Below are positions 37,464 to 46,640 of a DNA stretch of 64,000 bases, in pieces (within the stretch, counting starts at the first letter, position 1; every line of letters begins with the position of its first letter). This DNA comes from CAVVIH01 sp963748295 (GTDB lineage: Bacteria > Acidobacteriota > Vicinamibacteria > Vicinamibacterales > 2-12-FULL-66-21). The notes under the pieces were generated by a model that was not told where the DNA came from, made no database searches, and saw only the letters and a list, made by a program, of their open reading frames with translations. Location: positions 558,001 to 622,000 of the forward strand of contig CAVVIH010000006.1 in the NCBI GenBank assembly GCA_963748295.1. The letters are read 5' to 3'. A program made the translations under genes and the position numbers.

Positions 37464-40130
37464 ATGAACCTCCGCGACCTGACATTGCGCGCCCGCTCGC
37501 TGTTCGCGCCTAAGCGCGCAGAGCGCGATCTCCGAGACGAGTTGCAGTTCCACATCGAGCGCGAGACCCGCAAGCTGATCGACGACGGCATGGCTGCCGA
37601 TGAGGCGCGGATGAAAGCCCGCGCGCGCTTCGGGTCGGTCACCGTTGCCGCCGACGAATGTCGCGACGAGCGCGGCACCGCGTTCATCGACAACACCATC
37701 GGCGACGTGCAGTACGCCCTTCGCACATTCAGGCGCGCGCCACTGGCAGCCCTCACCATCGTCGTCACGGTCGCGATCGGACTCGGCGTGGTGGCCGTTC
37801 TCTTCACGGTCCTGAACGTGATGCTGTTCAGGACGGACTCCGTACCAGATGTCAACGACATCTACGCCGTTGAACGCCCGCAGCAGGCGAACGCCGGTCT
37901 GTCAACGTTCACGCGCCAGCATTTGGAAGCATTGCGATCGGAAACGAACGTCTTCACCGACGCCTACGCGAAGATGAACGACGTCGATCTGCGGGTCGAC
38001 GGGCGGATGATGTCGGTCAATCTCGTCTCCGCGAGCTTCTTCCGCGTCGTGAGCGTGAACCCGATCATGGGACGCGCGCTCGACGCTGCCGACGATGATC
38101 GCACGGGCGGCAACCCCGTCCTCGTGCTGAGCCACATGGGCTGGCAGCGCCAGTTCAACCGCGATCCCAACGTGATTGGGCGCACGGTGCTCGTCAGCGG
38201 CGCGCCATATGAAATCGTCGGAGTGATGCCAGAGGGGTTCCGCGGCCTCGAGGTCAAGCCGCCCGACGTCTGGGCGCCGCTCGCCCGCCTCGCCGATTTC
38301 GTGCCGGACGTCCGCGGAAACGAAGACAAAGTCGGCATCGAGATTGTCGGACGCCTGAAACCCGGCGTGTCGATGGAGAGCGCACGCGCCCAGCTGGCGG
38401 CGTGGGACTCGAACCAATCGGTGGCCACTGAGCGGACGATGAGCATCGAGCTCTGGCCGCAACGCGGCACCGAGCGAGTGTCCGTCGAAGTCGTCGCGGT
38501 CTTCACGCCGCTGTTCTTCGCGTTCGGATTGATCCTGTTGATCGGTTGCGCAAACGTCGCGAACCTGCTGCTCGCCCGCGGCGTGGCGCGTCAGCGGGAA
38601 ATCGGCATTCGACTGTCGATCGGCGCATCGCGGCGCCGCCTTGTCCGACAGTTGCTTACCGAGAGTGTGTTGCTCGCGTTGGCTGCCGCCGGCGGCGGAT
38701 ATCTCGTATCGCGCCTGGCGCTCGAGGGCGCTGTCTCCTGGGCGATGCGCACCATGCCCGCCGATCTGGGTGACGTCAACCTCAGTGTGCCCGCCGCCGA
38801 CTGGCGCGTCGCGTTGTTCCTGGTGCTGGCGGCGATCGCCGCCACCGCCTTCTTCGCCCTGGTGCCGGCGCTGCACGCGACCCGCATCGAGCCGGTCCGG
38901 ACACTGCGCGGCGAGCTGGTCAACAACGCGCGACCTGGCCGCGCGCGCAACATCCTGATCGGCGTGCAAGTGTTTGCATCGACGCTGCTGTTGATCTGCT
39001 CCGCGATCTTTCTGCGCAGCGCAGTCTCATCATCTCAATTCAATCCCGGGTTTCGCACCGCCGATACGCTCTTGATCGACGCCCCCAACGACAACAAGCG
39101 TGACGCCATGCTCCAGGCGCTTGGCAGCGACCCCACGGTGACGGCTTTCGTGGGCGTCAGACCACCGTTGCTTGCACTACCACCCCGCGCCTTTGGTGAC
39201 GCCGGCGCGGGGAAGGTCGCCCTGTCGTACAAGCACGTCTCGGCGGGGTACTTCGACGTGCTTGGCGTTCCAATCGTGCGGGGACGCGCGTTCACGACCG
39301 CGGAAAGCGAGACGCATCGGGTGGCGGTCGTCTCGGAGTCGGTCGCACGGACGTTGTGGCCGAATGGCGATGGCGTCGGCGAGACATTCAGGATCGAGCC
39401 GGATCTCACCGCCCAGGAGCGTGCCGGCTTCCTCATCATCAATCCCGAGGCAGGCGCCGGCGGCGCGCCGTTGACGCCGCGGACGGTCACCGTCGTCGGC
39501 GTCTCGAAGGACGTCGCCGGTTTTCGTGTGACCGATGTGAGGGAAGCCGGCGTCTTCCTGCCGACCACCGTCGACGCGCCAAAGACCTTCCTGGTCGCCC
39601 GCATTCAAGGCGATCCCGACCTGGCGCGGCAAACGCTGCTCGAGCGGCTCACCAGGATCGATCCGAACATGGGCACGATCATCACCCTGCGGACCGTGGC
39701 GAGACTCGAAACCTTCTTCTTGAAGATGGCCTTTGGGGTGTCGGTGATTCTCGGCGGGCTCGCGCTGTTGCTGACCATTTCGGGGCTCTTCAGCGTGTTG
39801 TCGTATCTGGTCGAGCAGCGCACCAGGGAGATCGGCGTGCGGATCGCGTTGGGCGCCTCGTCCCGGAAGGTGATGCAGTTGGTGTTGGCGCAAACCACCC
39901 GGCCAGTCCTGTTCGGGCTGCTGGCCGGTGCTGGACTCGCCGCGTCATTGGCGACACTCGTGCTGGCAACCGAAGCCGGCGCGATGATTTCTGAGATCGT
40001 GCACGTCACCGATCCGGTCGCATATCTATGCAGCCTGCTGGTGATTGTTGTCGCTTGCCTGTTCGCGGCGTGGATCCCCGCGAGTCGAGCCGCCAAGGTC
40101 GATCCGATGAACACGCTGCGGCAGAATTAG
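37464..40130 (+). CDS. ADOP-family (MacB/FtsX-like) permease with cytoplasmic N-terminal region
   Basis: 888 residues. The charged N-terminal segment (KRAERDLRDELQFHIERETRKLIDDGMAADEARMKARARFG) is the cytoplasmic region typical of PadR-linked ADOPs. Two MacB periplasmic/FtsX units follow (LIGCANVANLLLARGVARQREIGIRLSIGASRRRL; VLSYLVEQRTREIGVRIALGASSRKV). It ends PASRAAKVDPMNTLRQN. No padR lies next to it, but a PadR-like operator does. The erythromycin-esterase homologue starts 21 bases downstream and is probably co-transcribed. Confidence 0.92.
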   Translation: MNLRDLTLRARSLFAPKRAERDLRDELQFHIERETRKLIDDGMAADEARMKARARFGSVTVAADECRDERGTAFIDNTIGDVQYALRTFRRAPLAALTIVVTVAIGLGVVAVLFTVLNVMLFRTDSVPDVNDIYAVERPQQANAGLSTFTRQHLEALRSETNVFTDAYAKMNDVDLRVDGRMMSVNLVSASFFRVVSVNPIMGRALDAADDDRTGGNPVLVLSHMGWQRQFNRDPNVIGRTVLVSGAPYEIVGVMPEGFRGLEVKPPDVWAPLARLADFVPDVRGNEDKVGIEIVGRLKPGVSMESARAQLAAWDSNQSVATERTMSIELWPQRGTERVSVEVVAVFTPLFFAFGLILLIGCANVANLLLARGVARQREIGIRLSIGASRRRLVRQLLTESVLLALAAAGGGYLVSRLALEGAVSWAMRTMPADLGDVNLSVPAADWRVALFLVLAAIAATAFFALVPALHATRIEPVRTLRGELVNNARPGRARNILIGVQVFASTLLLICSAIFLRSAVSSSQFNPGFRTADTLLIDAPNDNKRDAMLQALGSDPTVTAFVGVRPPLLALPPRAFGDAGAGKVALSYKHVSAGYFDVLGVPIVRGRAFTTAESETHRVAVVSESVARTLWPNGDGVGETFRIEPDLTAQERAGFLIINPEAGAGGAPLTPRTVTVVGVSKDVAGFRVTDVREAGVFLPTTVDAPKTFLVARIQGDPDLARQTLLERLTRIDPNMGTIITLRTVARLETFFLKMAFGVSVILGGLALLLTISGLFSVLSYLVEQRTREIGVRIALGASSRKVMQLVLAQTTRPVLFGLLAGAGLAASLATLVLATEAGAMISEIVHVTDPVAYLCSLLVIVVACLFAAWIPASRAAKVDPMNTLRQN

Positions 40131-40151
40131 CGCTTTGGCGCTGATTGACCC

Positions 40152-41318
40152 ATGAGGCGCACTCATCGCCGGGCGTACGGCCCGCTCATCGCGTGGATGG
40201 CATCGGTCGCGTTGCTGCCGGCTGGTACTGTTGTGCGCGCGCAGGAACGCACCGCGCAGTCGATTGTCGATGGCGTTGTCAATGCGGTCTGTCAGAAACA
40301 GATCGTGCTGTTGGGTGAGCTGCCGACCCATGGAGAGGCGCACACCTTCGACGCGAAGTCGAAAATCGCGGATCGGCTGATTGCGCAGTGCGGCTTCACC
40401 GCGATTCTGTTCGAGGCCCCTGTATACGATTTCATCGGATTGGAGCGGGACGCGGAAACGCGCACCGCCACGCCGGAGCAACTGGACAACGCCATCGGTC
40501 GATTCTGGTGGACGCGCGAGCTGACCCCGTGGCGCCGCGCGCTGTTCGAGGCCGCGATGCGGCAACGGGTGGTGGTGGGAGGACTCGACGATCAGGTGAG
40601 CATCACCTCTCACTACGCCAAGGCGGCACTGCCCCGGCTGATTGCCGCTGCATCCTCAGAGAGCACCGCGACGGAGTGCCGGCAAACTGTCAGCCGTCAC
40701 GTCGGCTGGACGTATGACGCTCAGAACCCTTTCGATGAACGGGAACAGCTGCGGCTGCAACAGTGCGCGCGCAACGCGGCGGATGCTGCCGCGGCAAACC
40801 GATCACTCGACGCGGCGGACCGCGTCATGCTGGAGAGCTTTGCCAGATATGCCGACCGCCAGCGCCCGGGCGTGAGGTCGGGCCGTGACGAATCGATGTA
40901 TCGAAACCTGGTGTGGTATCTCGAACGGCTGCCGGCCAACAGCCGCGTCGTTGTCTGGACGGCGACGGTGCATGCCGCGCGGCAACGCGGCTCTCTCTCA
41001 GAGGTACCGTTGGGTGCGCGGGGCGTCGAGCGATGGGGCGATCGAGTCGGCGCCGTCGGATTTACCGCTTATTCAGGTCATACGTCAATGGCCGGGCGGC
41101 CCGCGAGCCCGATTTCTGACGCGCCGCCAGAATCGCTGGAAGCCACGGCGACGAGCGAATCAGCCTGGGCGCTGCTGGATTCCGAGAAGCTGCGAGCAAT
41201 CGGCCGCGTCTCGTCCCGGCTGTTTGGCAAGTTCGTCTCCGAAACGTGGTCGGACTACTTCGACGCCGTCGTCGTGATCCGGCAGGAGGTCGCGCCGACG
41301 TTTGATCCGTGGAAATGA
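40152..41318 (+). CDS. Exported erythromycin esterase family protein
   Basis: 388 residues with a signal peptide (to about residue 31, VVRAQ). Matches the Ere/SuccinoglycaN-biosynthesis esterase family: ILLGE(L)PTHGEAH with Glu56 and His60, FEAP with Glu88, RDESMYRNLVWYL with Arg245, and VVVWTATVHAAR with His274. These align with the catalytic residues of EreA/EreB. Being exported, it need not act on macrolides; many family members have unknown substrates. Likely the second gene behind the operator at 37391. Confidence 0.8.
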   Translation: MRRTHRRAYGPLIAWMASVALLPAGTVVRAQERTAQSIVDGVVNAVCQKQIVLLGELPTHGEAHTFDAKSKIADRLIAQCGFTAILFEAPVYDFIGLERDAETRTATPEQLDNAIGRFWWTRELTPWRRALFEAAMRQRVVVGGLDDQVSITSHYAKAALPRLIAAASSESTATECRQTVSRHVGWTYDAQNPFDEREQLRLQQCARNAADAAAANRSLDAADRVMLESFARYADRQRPGVRSGRDESMYRNLVWYLERLPANSRVVVWTATVHAARQRGSLSEVPLGARGVERWGDRVGAVGFTAYSGHTSMAGRPASPISDAPPESLEATATSESAWALLDSEKLRAIGRVSSRLFGKFVSETWSDYFDAVVVIRQEVAPTFDPWK

Positions 41319-41417
41319 GAAACGTCCCAACGACATCGACCAAAGCGGCCTTGACCGCGACCCCTGTTCAACCGCGAGTGCCCAACAGGAATGTCTCCTG
41401 TCTCTGGCCGACTCCAA

Positions 41418-42596
41418 TCAACGTCTGACGGTGTGGAGCCGCATGAAGGCGAATATGGCCGCGTACCCAGGCGAAGGAGCCCCGCGCGTGAAGTACTCCA
41501 GCGTGCCCAAGCCGTGGTCGAGACCGGCGTAGTATGAGAATTCGAGATTGGTCTTGCCAGCGGTCTTTGCCTTCTGCTCGAGCACACGCACATCTGCGGC
41601 CGACGTGTTCGCGTCGATCTCACCCTGGAAGAAACCAACAGTCATCGTCAACTTGGACACGGTATCCCACATGGACGGCCGACTGAAGTGATCCTTGAGC
41701 CAGGCTCGCGTAGGATTTGGAACCGGTACGGCGGCGGCTGCCTGTAACCATCTTTCAATGACGTCGAAGTTCTCCGCTTCGATCAAGTCGACCAAGGGCT
41801 TTGATTTCGCCAGATACTCGGCCAGCGTGTAGAAGCCATCCCCGTCGGTGTCAAATGTCCGGAACACCACGGTCGAGGGCATCTGCTTACGAATTCCCTT
41901 GGGATCGGTCTCGAATTCCTGCGCCGAAATCCTTCCGTCCCGGTCGGCGTCCCAATGACCAAGGTGCTGCATATACGCTCCGCCGCTTGCCATGAATTTG
42001 AGAGAGCTCTTGAGCGTGTCACCAATGACGCCCGACAGCACCAGACCCTTGACCTCGTTCGGAATCATCGCCGCGATCTCAACCGCGATAAGCGTCCCTT
42101 CGCTGAGTCCCCTGAGGAAGATCTGAGAAGCATCGACGCCCGCTTCCTTCTGCAGGACCCGCACGGCCGCGATGCCGTCACGCACCTTGTTGTCGAGCGT
42201 GCTCGTGTCGTAAACGGTCCGGTCGATCTGCCGCCCGCCCGTGGGTGACGTGAATACGCCGCGGCCCTCATAGGCGAAGAAGCCGATCTTCAGCGGCGTG
42301 AGGTTGTTCCGGTAGAGGCTGTAGACGGGCACGCGCTCGCCCTGCGCGTTTCGCGTCTGCGGTTCCATCGCCTGCGCCTCCGCGGTCTGCACGAGGACCA
42401 GTATGGGATGGGGCCCGGGTGTGTTTGGCAGCGTCAGTCGTCCGAGCATGGCATGGCCGTCATGCGAGGTGAACTTGATATCTCGCGTTGTGGTCGCGCT
42501 ACTGGTCACAGGAGCAGGCGTCTGCCCATGTGCCGCGACGGAGGCCAAGAGAACGCCCACGAGCCCAAACACCGCCCCGTTTGGTCGTGTCGACAC
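41418..42596 (-). CDS. Exported alpha/beta hydrolase with two inserted EF-hands
   Basis: 392 residues from GTG at 42596 (GGAGGAG upstream). Signal peptide to about residue 24. Hydrolase core with nucleophile elbow GLSEG (Ser165) and C-terminal GLDHGLG His. Between core halves, in the cap position, lie two canonical EF-hand loops: D216-x-D-x-D-G...E227 (DADRDGRISAQE) and D249-x-D-x-D-G...E260 (DTDGDGFYTLAE). Calcium-regulated secreted hydrolases of this architecture are rare. The 16-base palindrome at 42628-42643 sits 32-47 bases upstream, mirrored by the one before blaI, so it is probably under BlaI control. Confidence 0.82.
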   Translation of the reverse strand: MSTRPNGAVFGLVGVLLASVAAHGQTPAPVTSSATTTRDIKFTSHDGHAMLGRLTLPNTPGPHPILVLVQTAEAQAMEPQTRNAQGERVPVYSLYRNNLTPLKIGFFAYEGRGVFTSPTGGRQIDRTVYDTSTLDNKVRDGIAAVRVLQKEAGVDASQIFLRGLSEGTLIAVEIAAMIPNEVKGLVLSGVIGDTLKSSLKFMASGGAYMQHLGHWDADRDGRISAQEFETDPKGIRKQMPSTVVFRTFDTDGDGFYTLAEYLAKSKPLVDLIEAENFDVIERWLQAAAAVPVPNPTRAWLKDHFSRPSMWDTVSKLTMTVGFFQGEIDANTSAADVRVLEQKAKTAGKTNLEFSYYAGLDHGLGTLEYFTRGAPSPGYAAIFAFMRLHTVRR

Positions 42597-42627
42597 ATTC
42601 ACTCCTCCGCTCAAGCGATCGAAGAAC

Positions 42628-42643
42628 GGCCTACTAGTAGGCC
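42628..42643. promoter_or_regulatory. BlaI-type operator 1 (hydrolase side)
   Basis: Perfect 16-base palindrome GGCCTACTAGTAGGCC containing TACTA/TAGTA, the core recognised by BlaI/MecI repressors. It ends 32 bases upstream of the hydrolase GTG. Confidence 0.75.
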
Positions 42644-42726
42644 GACGGGCATGTCTCGGACGATCTTGCGAGGCTCGTAGCATAACGCCAAACCAGCCGG
42701 CTCGAAGAATGTGCAGATTGACTAAC

Positions 42727-42743
42727 CTACTATTTTGTAGTAG
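42727..42743. promoter_or_regulatory. BlaI-type operator 2 (blaI side)
   Basis: Inverted repeat CTACTA-N5-TAGTAG, ending 28 bases before the blaI ATG; an extra half-site TAGTAGG follows at 42758-42764. Same half-site as operator 1, consistent with autoregulation and co-control of the divergent hydrolase. Confidence 0.75.
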
Positions 42744-42770
42744 ATCTTCGCCTCACATAGTAGGAACAGT

Positions 42771-43142
42771 ATGAAACTCCCGAAGCTCACCAGGCTCGAA
42801 CTGCAGATTCTCGACACGCTGTGGGCTCGCGGCAACGCGTCGATCCGCGAGATCCAGGAGGCATTCCCGGATCCGAAGCCCGCGTATACCACGGTGCAAA
42901 CGACCGTGTACCGGCTTGAAGCGAAAGGCGCGTTACGGCGTACGCGTAAGGTCAGCAACGCGCACATCTTCGAACCGATCGTCGCGCGCGATGTCGCGCG
43001 CGTTCGGCTGCTCGACGAGATTCTCGGGTTCTTCGGTGGGCGAGCGCTGCCGATGATGACGCAGTTCGTGGAGGCCGGGAAACTCACGATGGACGACATC
43101 CGGGCGCTCGAGAAGGCACTCAAGAAACGAGGACGCAAATGA
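42771..43142 (+). CDS. BlaI/MecI/CopY-family repressor
   Basis: 123 residues. Winged helix: LTRLELQILDTLWARGNASIREIQEAF, YTTVQTTVYRLEAKGALRRTRKVSNAHIFEP, then a short C-terminal dimerisation helix. It closely follows the BlaI pattern. The stop overlaps the M56-S41 start as ATGA, so repressor and sensor are translationally coupled as in blaI-blaR1. Likely inactivated by the M56 partner on an extracytoplasmic signal. Confidence 0.92.
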   Translation: MKLPKLTRLELQILDTLWARGNASIREIQEAFPDPKPAYTTVQTTVYRLEAKGALRRTRKVSNAHIFEPIVARDVARVRLLDEILGFFGGRALPMMTQFVEAGKLTMDDIRALEKALKKRGRK

Positions 43143-45880
43143 TTGGCGCGCACGAGACCGCACGCATACACGTCGCCGTCCTGCTTTCCATGGCGCTGCA
43201 TGCCGCGACCGTCGCGACGATCGCGACTGCGCCCCAAGAAATCCGGCACATCGCGTTGCCGAACGCCGAGACGACCACGTCAGGTAGTCGAGCGTCGGCC
43301 CCTGTTGTGCCGGTCCATGACCACTCTGCGCGTGTGGCGACGGTCCCGGCGCCCGCTCTTCCAGGTTCGCCGCAGTTTCAGGCCGCCGGCTCTTCGACGT
43401 CACACCGCATCGCCGCGCACATCTGGCGAGCGACGGCGTTCGCCATCGGCCTCGGTCTATTGACAGTTGCGTTTCGCCGCAATGGTGCCGACGTCCGGTA
43501 TGCGCTCTGGCTGAGTGCGTCTCTCGTGTTTCTGCTGCCGGTGCGTCCTCCGTTCCTGCCGGTTCCCTCGTTCCCGGACGCGCCCGTTTCCGCCGGGACG
43601 CTTCTGCTCGCATGGACGTTCGGATTCGCGGCGATCGCGGCGATACGTTTCGCGAAGTGGCGGAGTCTTCGACGCATCGTTCGATCGAGCAGTCCGGCCG
43701 CTCTACCGGTGCCCATTCCAGATCACATCGCCGTTCGCTTCGTGCCAGGATTGATGGAACCGGGCGTCAGTGGACTGTGGCGTCCTGTCCTCCTGATACC
43801 GGCCGACATCGAGCGCTACCTGACAGCCCGTCAGCTCTCGGCCGTCGTTGCACACGAACTCTGCCACGTTCGCCGCCACGACAATCTCACGGCAGTCGTC
43901 CATATGGTCGTGGAGGCGATCTTCTGGTGGCACCCGCTCGTGTGGTTCATCGGAAGCCGGCTCGTTCACGAACGCGAACGGGCCTGCGACGAACACGTCC
44001 TGCGGACGCTGCACCGGCCACGGCTCTACGCGCGCGCCCTGCTGAACGTCTGTAGACGCTACGTCCAGGCGCCACGCACTTACGTATCGGCGGCAGGTGG
44101 ACCGAATATCGTGCGCCGAGTCGACGCGATCCTTCGGAACGAGGAGATCGAAGCCGTCGGTCCACTGAAAAAAGCGATTCTCGCCGCGGCCATCTCCCTC
44201 CTCCTGCTGCCCATCGTGAGCGCTCCATTCAGCGTGGCCCGGCTGCAAGCCCAGAACGCTCCACCGGATCGTGTCATCGACACAAGCACGCGCACAGCAG
44301 TCATCGACGGCGCGCTTGCGGCGTTGAACGAGTCATACGTCTATCCGGACGTGGCGAAGCAGATGGAGGCCGCGATCCGCTCGCGACAGCAGCGTGGCGA
44401 GTACGAAGCGGTCACGAGCGCGAGGCGATTGGCCGAATTGTTGACCGAACACCTGCGTGAAGTGAGCCGCGACCTTCATCTCCAAGTCAACCTCATTCCG
44501 TCTGGCCCGCCTCCAGGTCCTCCTCCACCAGCGCCCTCGGGCGCCGGGCAGACGATGGAAGAACGGCGACGGGCCGACGCGGCACGCAGAAACTTCGGGT
44601 TCGCGCGGGTCGAGCGGCTGGACGGTAACATCGGCTACGTCGACCTTCGCGGATTCGCGCCGCCGGAGATCGCCAGCGAAACCGCCGCGGCAGCGATGAC
44701 ATTCCTCGGCGGGACTGACGCCATAATCTTCGACGTTCGTCAGAACGGTGGTGGCAGCCCGGAGATGGTGGCGTTTCTCACGAGCTACCTCTTCGAAGGG
44801 ACGGTGCACTTGAACGACTTCTATTCCCGACCCACCAATGAGACGCGTCAGAGCTGGACCCTTCCCTATGTGCCAGGCCGCAGGTTCCCTGGCAAGAACG
44901 TGTACATACTCACCAGTCGAAAGACCTTCTCAGGCGCCGAGGAGTTCACCTACAACCTGAGACATCTCGACCGCGCGACTGTCGTCGGAGAAACGACAGC
45001 AGGAGCAGCGCATCTCGTCGGTGGACGGCGCATCAGCGATGGATTCGCGATCTCCGTACCGACGGGCCGGCCCATCAATCCGGTGACAAAGACGAGTTGG
45101 GAGGGCGTTGGCGTGGAACCCCACGTGAAGGTTCCGGCTGACAACGCTCTGAGCGTCGCGCACGTGATCGCCCTCGAGCAGCAGCAGTGGACGATTCCGG
45201 CGGACGCCGCCGGGCTGAGAAACGAAGTGTCGAATGCGCTCAGTCGCCTGCGCGGCGAGCTCAGTTCTGCCGGCGTCTCGATTCCCTCGTCCAGTAGCGA
45301 AGACGCCGTTGCCGCGTCACTCGCGAATGACGACTTCGAGTCTGGCGCCCTCACCAAATGGCGCATCGATCGGAAGGGACCCGGCGGGTGGTTCGTCTAC
45401 ACGAACGGCAGCACACCCCCAAGTCTCGCGTCGACCGACCCGGGATTTCCGTTCGCGGTGCCTGAACCGCCACAGGGCACGTTCGCCGCGCTCACGGACA
45501 TGAACGGTCCTGGAAGGTTCATCCTCTCCCGCAAGGTCACGCTCGACGGCCGCTACCGGTTGCGGCTGACGGTCTTCTACGCAAACAGCGGCCGCTTCAG
45601 CGCAACGACATCCAGTCAAGGTGCCATCAACGACGAACAGCAGTACCGAGTCGATCTCGTTGCGGCCGGGGCCCCTGTCGACACGACGGCAGACGCAGCC
45701 GTGCTGGCGACGATTTTCATGACGAAGCCTGCGGATTCAGCACACCTGGATCCGACTGAGATGACGATCGACCTGTCGAAGTGGGAAGGTCAGACCGTCC
45801 GTCTGCGCTTTGCGGTGGGACAGAACCAGGCGCCGCTGCGCGCGGGAGTGGATGCGATCAGATTCGAGAAGCTGCCGTAG
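43139..45880 (+). CDS. BlaR1-like M56 metalloprotease fused to a periplasmic S41 serine protease
   Basis: 913 residues. N-terminal ~380 residues: BlaR1-like M56 membrane protease with about five helices and the zinc motif AHELCH (His239-Glu240, His243) plus RACDEH. Where BlaR1 would carry a penicillin-binding sensor, residues ~400-690 form an S41 (Tsp/IRBP-like) protease: DAIIFDVRQNGGGSPEM, Ser598 in KTFSGAEEF, ATVVGETTAGAAH. The last ~190 residues are a beta-rich possible carbohydrate-binding domain (GRYRLRLTVFYANSGRFS). Coupled to blaI by ATGA. Proposed role: S41/C-terminal domains sense or cleave an envelope substrate, and M56 cleaves BlaI. Confidence 0.85.
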   Translation: MIGAHETARIHVAVLLSMALHAATVATIATAPQEIRHIALPNAETTTSGSRASAPVVPVHDHSARVATVPAPALPGSPQFQAAGSSTSHRIAAHIWRATAFAIGLGLLTVAFRRNGADVRYALWLSASLVFLLPVRPPFLPVPSFPDAPVSAGTLLLAWTFGFAAIAAIRFAKWRSLRRIVRSSSPAALPVPIPDHIAVRFVPGLMEPGVSGLWRPVLLIPADIERYLTARQLSAVVAHELCHVRRHDNLTAVVHMVVEAIFWWHPLVWFIGSRLVHERERACDEHVLRTLHRPRLYARALLNVCRRYVQAPRTYVSAAGGPNIVRRVDAILRNEEIEAVGPLKKAILAAAISLLLLPIVSAPFSVARLQAQNAPPDRVIDTSTRTAVIDGALAALNESYVYPDVAKQMEAAIRSRQQRGEYEAVTSARRLAELLTEHLREVSRDLHLQVNLIPSGPPPGPPPPAPSGAGQTMEERRRADAARRNFGFARVERLDGNIGYVDLRGFAPPEIASETAAAAMTFLGGTDAIIFDVRQNGGGSPEMVAFLTSYLFEGTVHLNDFYSRPTNETRQSWTLPYVPGRRFPGKNVYILTSRKTFSGAEEFTYNLRHLDRATVVGETTAGAAHLVGGRRISDGFAISVPTGRPINPVTKTSWEGVGVEPHVKVPADNALSVAHVIALEQQQWTIPADAAGLRNEVSNALSRLRGELSSAGVSIPSSSSEDAVAASLANDDFESGALTKWRIDRKGPGGWFVYTNGSTPPSLASTDPGFPFAVPEPPQGTFAALTDMNGPGRFILSRKVTLDGRYRLRLTVFYANSGRFSATTSSQGAINDEQQYRVDLVAAGAPVDTTADAAVLATIFMTKPADSAHLDPTEMTIDLSKWEGQTVRLRFAVGQNQAPLRAGVDAIRFEKLP

Positions 45881-45904
45881 GGAGAGGCGGTTCCCAACGC
45901 TGAA

Positions 45905-45962
45905 GCGTGAGCTTCGGCTCGGCAAGCCATGCGTGCAGTAACCCATGGATGCCCGCTCAGGG
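45905..45962. repeat. Dispersed GGCAAGCCA repeat, copy 3
   Basis: Bases 45909-45933 equal 30354-30378 exactly; the following GCAGTAACCC...CCGCTCAG resembles the tail of copy 2. Lies in the gap after the M56-S41 gene. Confidence 0.85.
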
Positions 45963-46142
45963 CTCGAAGTGGTAGCGACCTTCCCAGGTGAACACCACGA
46001 AATCCGGGTCTGATGACACTTTGAGGCTTGCCTGAAGTCCCGCCAGCGCGCCAGTGCCACCAGTGATGACGCACGTCCCTGTGCCGGTCTTATAGCTCAC
46101 CGAGCAGTGGCCCTCTGCCGTATCGCCGCCGGGCGTCGTCAC
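45957..46142 (-). pseudogene. C-terminal fragment of an exported protein
   Basis: About 60 codons (GDTAEGHCSVSYKTGTGTCVITGGTGALAGLQASLKVSSD...TWEGRYHFEP). Glycine-rich and beta-like, resembling the end of small secreted proteins, with no start or signal peptide. Probably a remnant. Confidence 0.5.
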
Positions 46143-46272
46143 GCGAATCCTGCTGGTCGTCCTGGCCTCGAGAAGAGGCTTCTACGCGTTCTATCGCGGC
46201 AACACACAGCGGAATCTGTACCGCATCCCCATTCCATGAGTCTTGCTTGTCTTCGCCAGACCGGCGTGAAGC

Positions 46273-46640
46273 TCACTCGTTCCAACTGAGCACCATCCGT
46301 TTCAGATCGAACTGCACGGCCGACATGCCAAGAGCGCGCACGCCGAGGACGCCGTCGTACGACTGGCGTCGAACGCCCGCCGACAGGATGTGGACCGGGC
46401 GCCGTTGCCACGTCCTGAGACCAACGGCAATCACGTCGGCGATCAACCGGCGAAGGCGTAGGGGTCCCGAAAAATCCGAGGCGTTGATCTCGGCTTCGAC
46501 TCTGGACTGCCAGGCCACGGGCGTCGCGTCTTCGTAGACCAACACCGCTTGAGATCCCGTGTCCACGACAAGTCGCAACGGCGTCCCGTCGATCGTCACG
46601 TCTGCGACGAGGTAAGGCGAGCGGCGATCGAGTGGCCGAT
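46273..46640 (-). pseudogene. Retropepsin-like aspartyl protease fragment
   Basis: RSPYLVADVTIDGTPLRLVVDTGSQAVLVYED has the DTGS catalytic loop and flap-side strands of a retroviral-type aspartyl protease; the sequence then runs to GVLGVRALGMSAVQFDLKRMVLSWNE. No start: upstream it runs straight into an NAT fragment in another frame near 46635. The N-terminal exporter/anchor is missing. Confidence 0.65.

Noticed and set aside
40152..41318. Calling this a macrolide-resistance gene
   Set aside because: Catalytic residues fit the Ere family, but the protein is exported and distant, so the substrate cannot be claimed.
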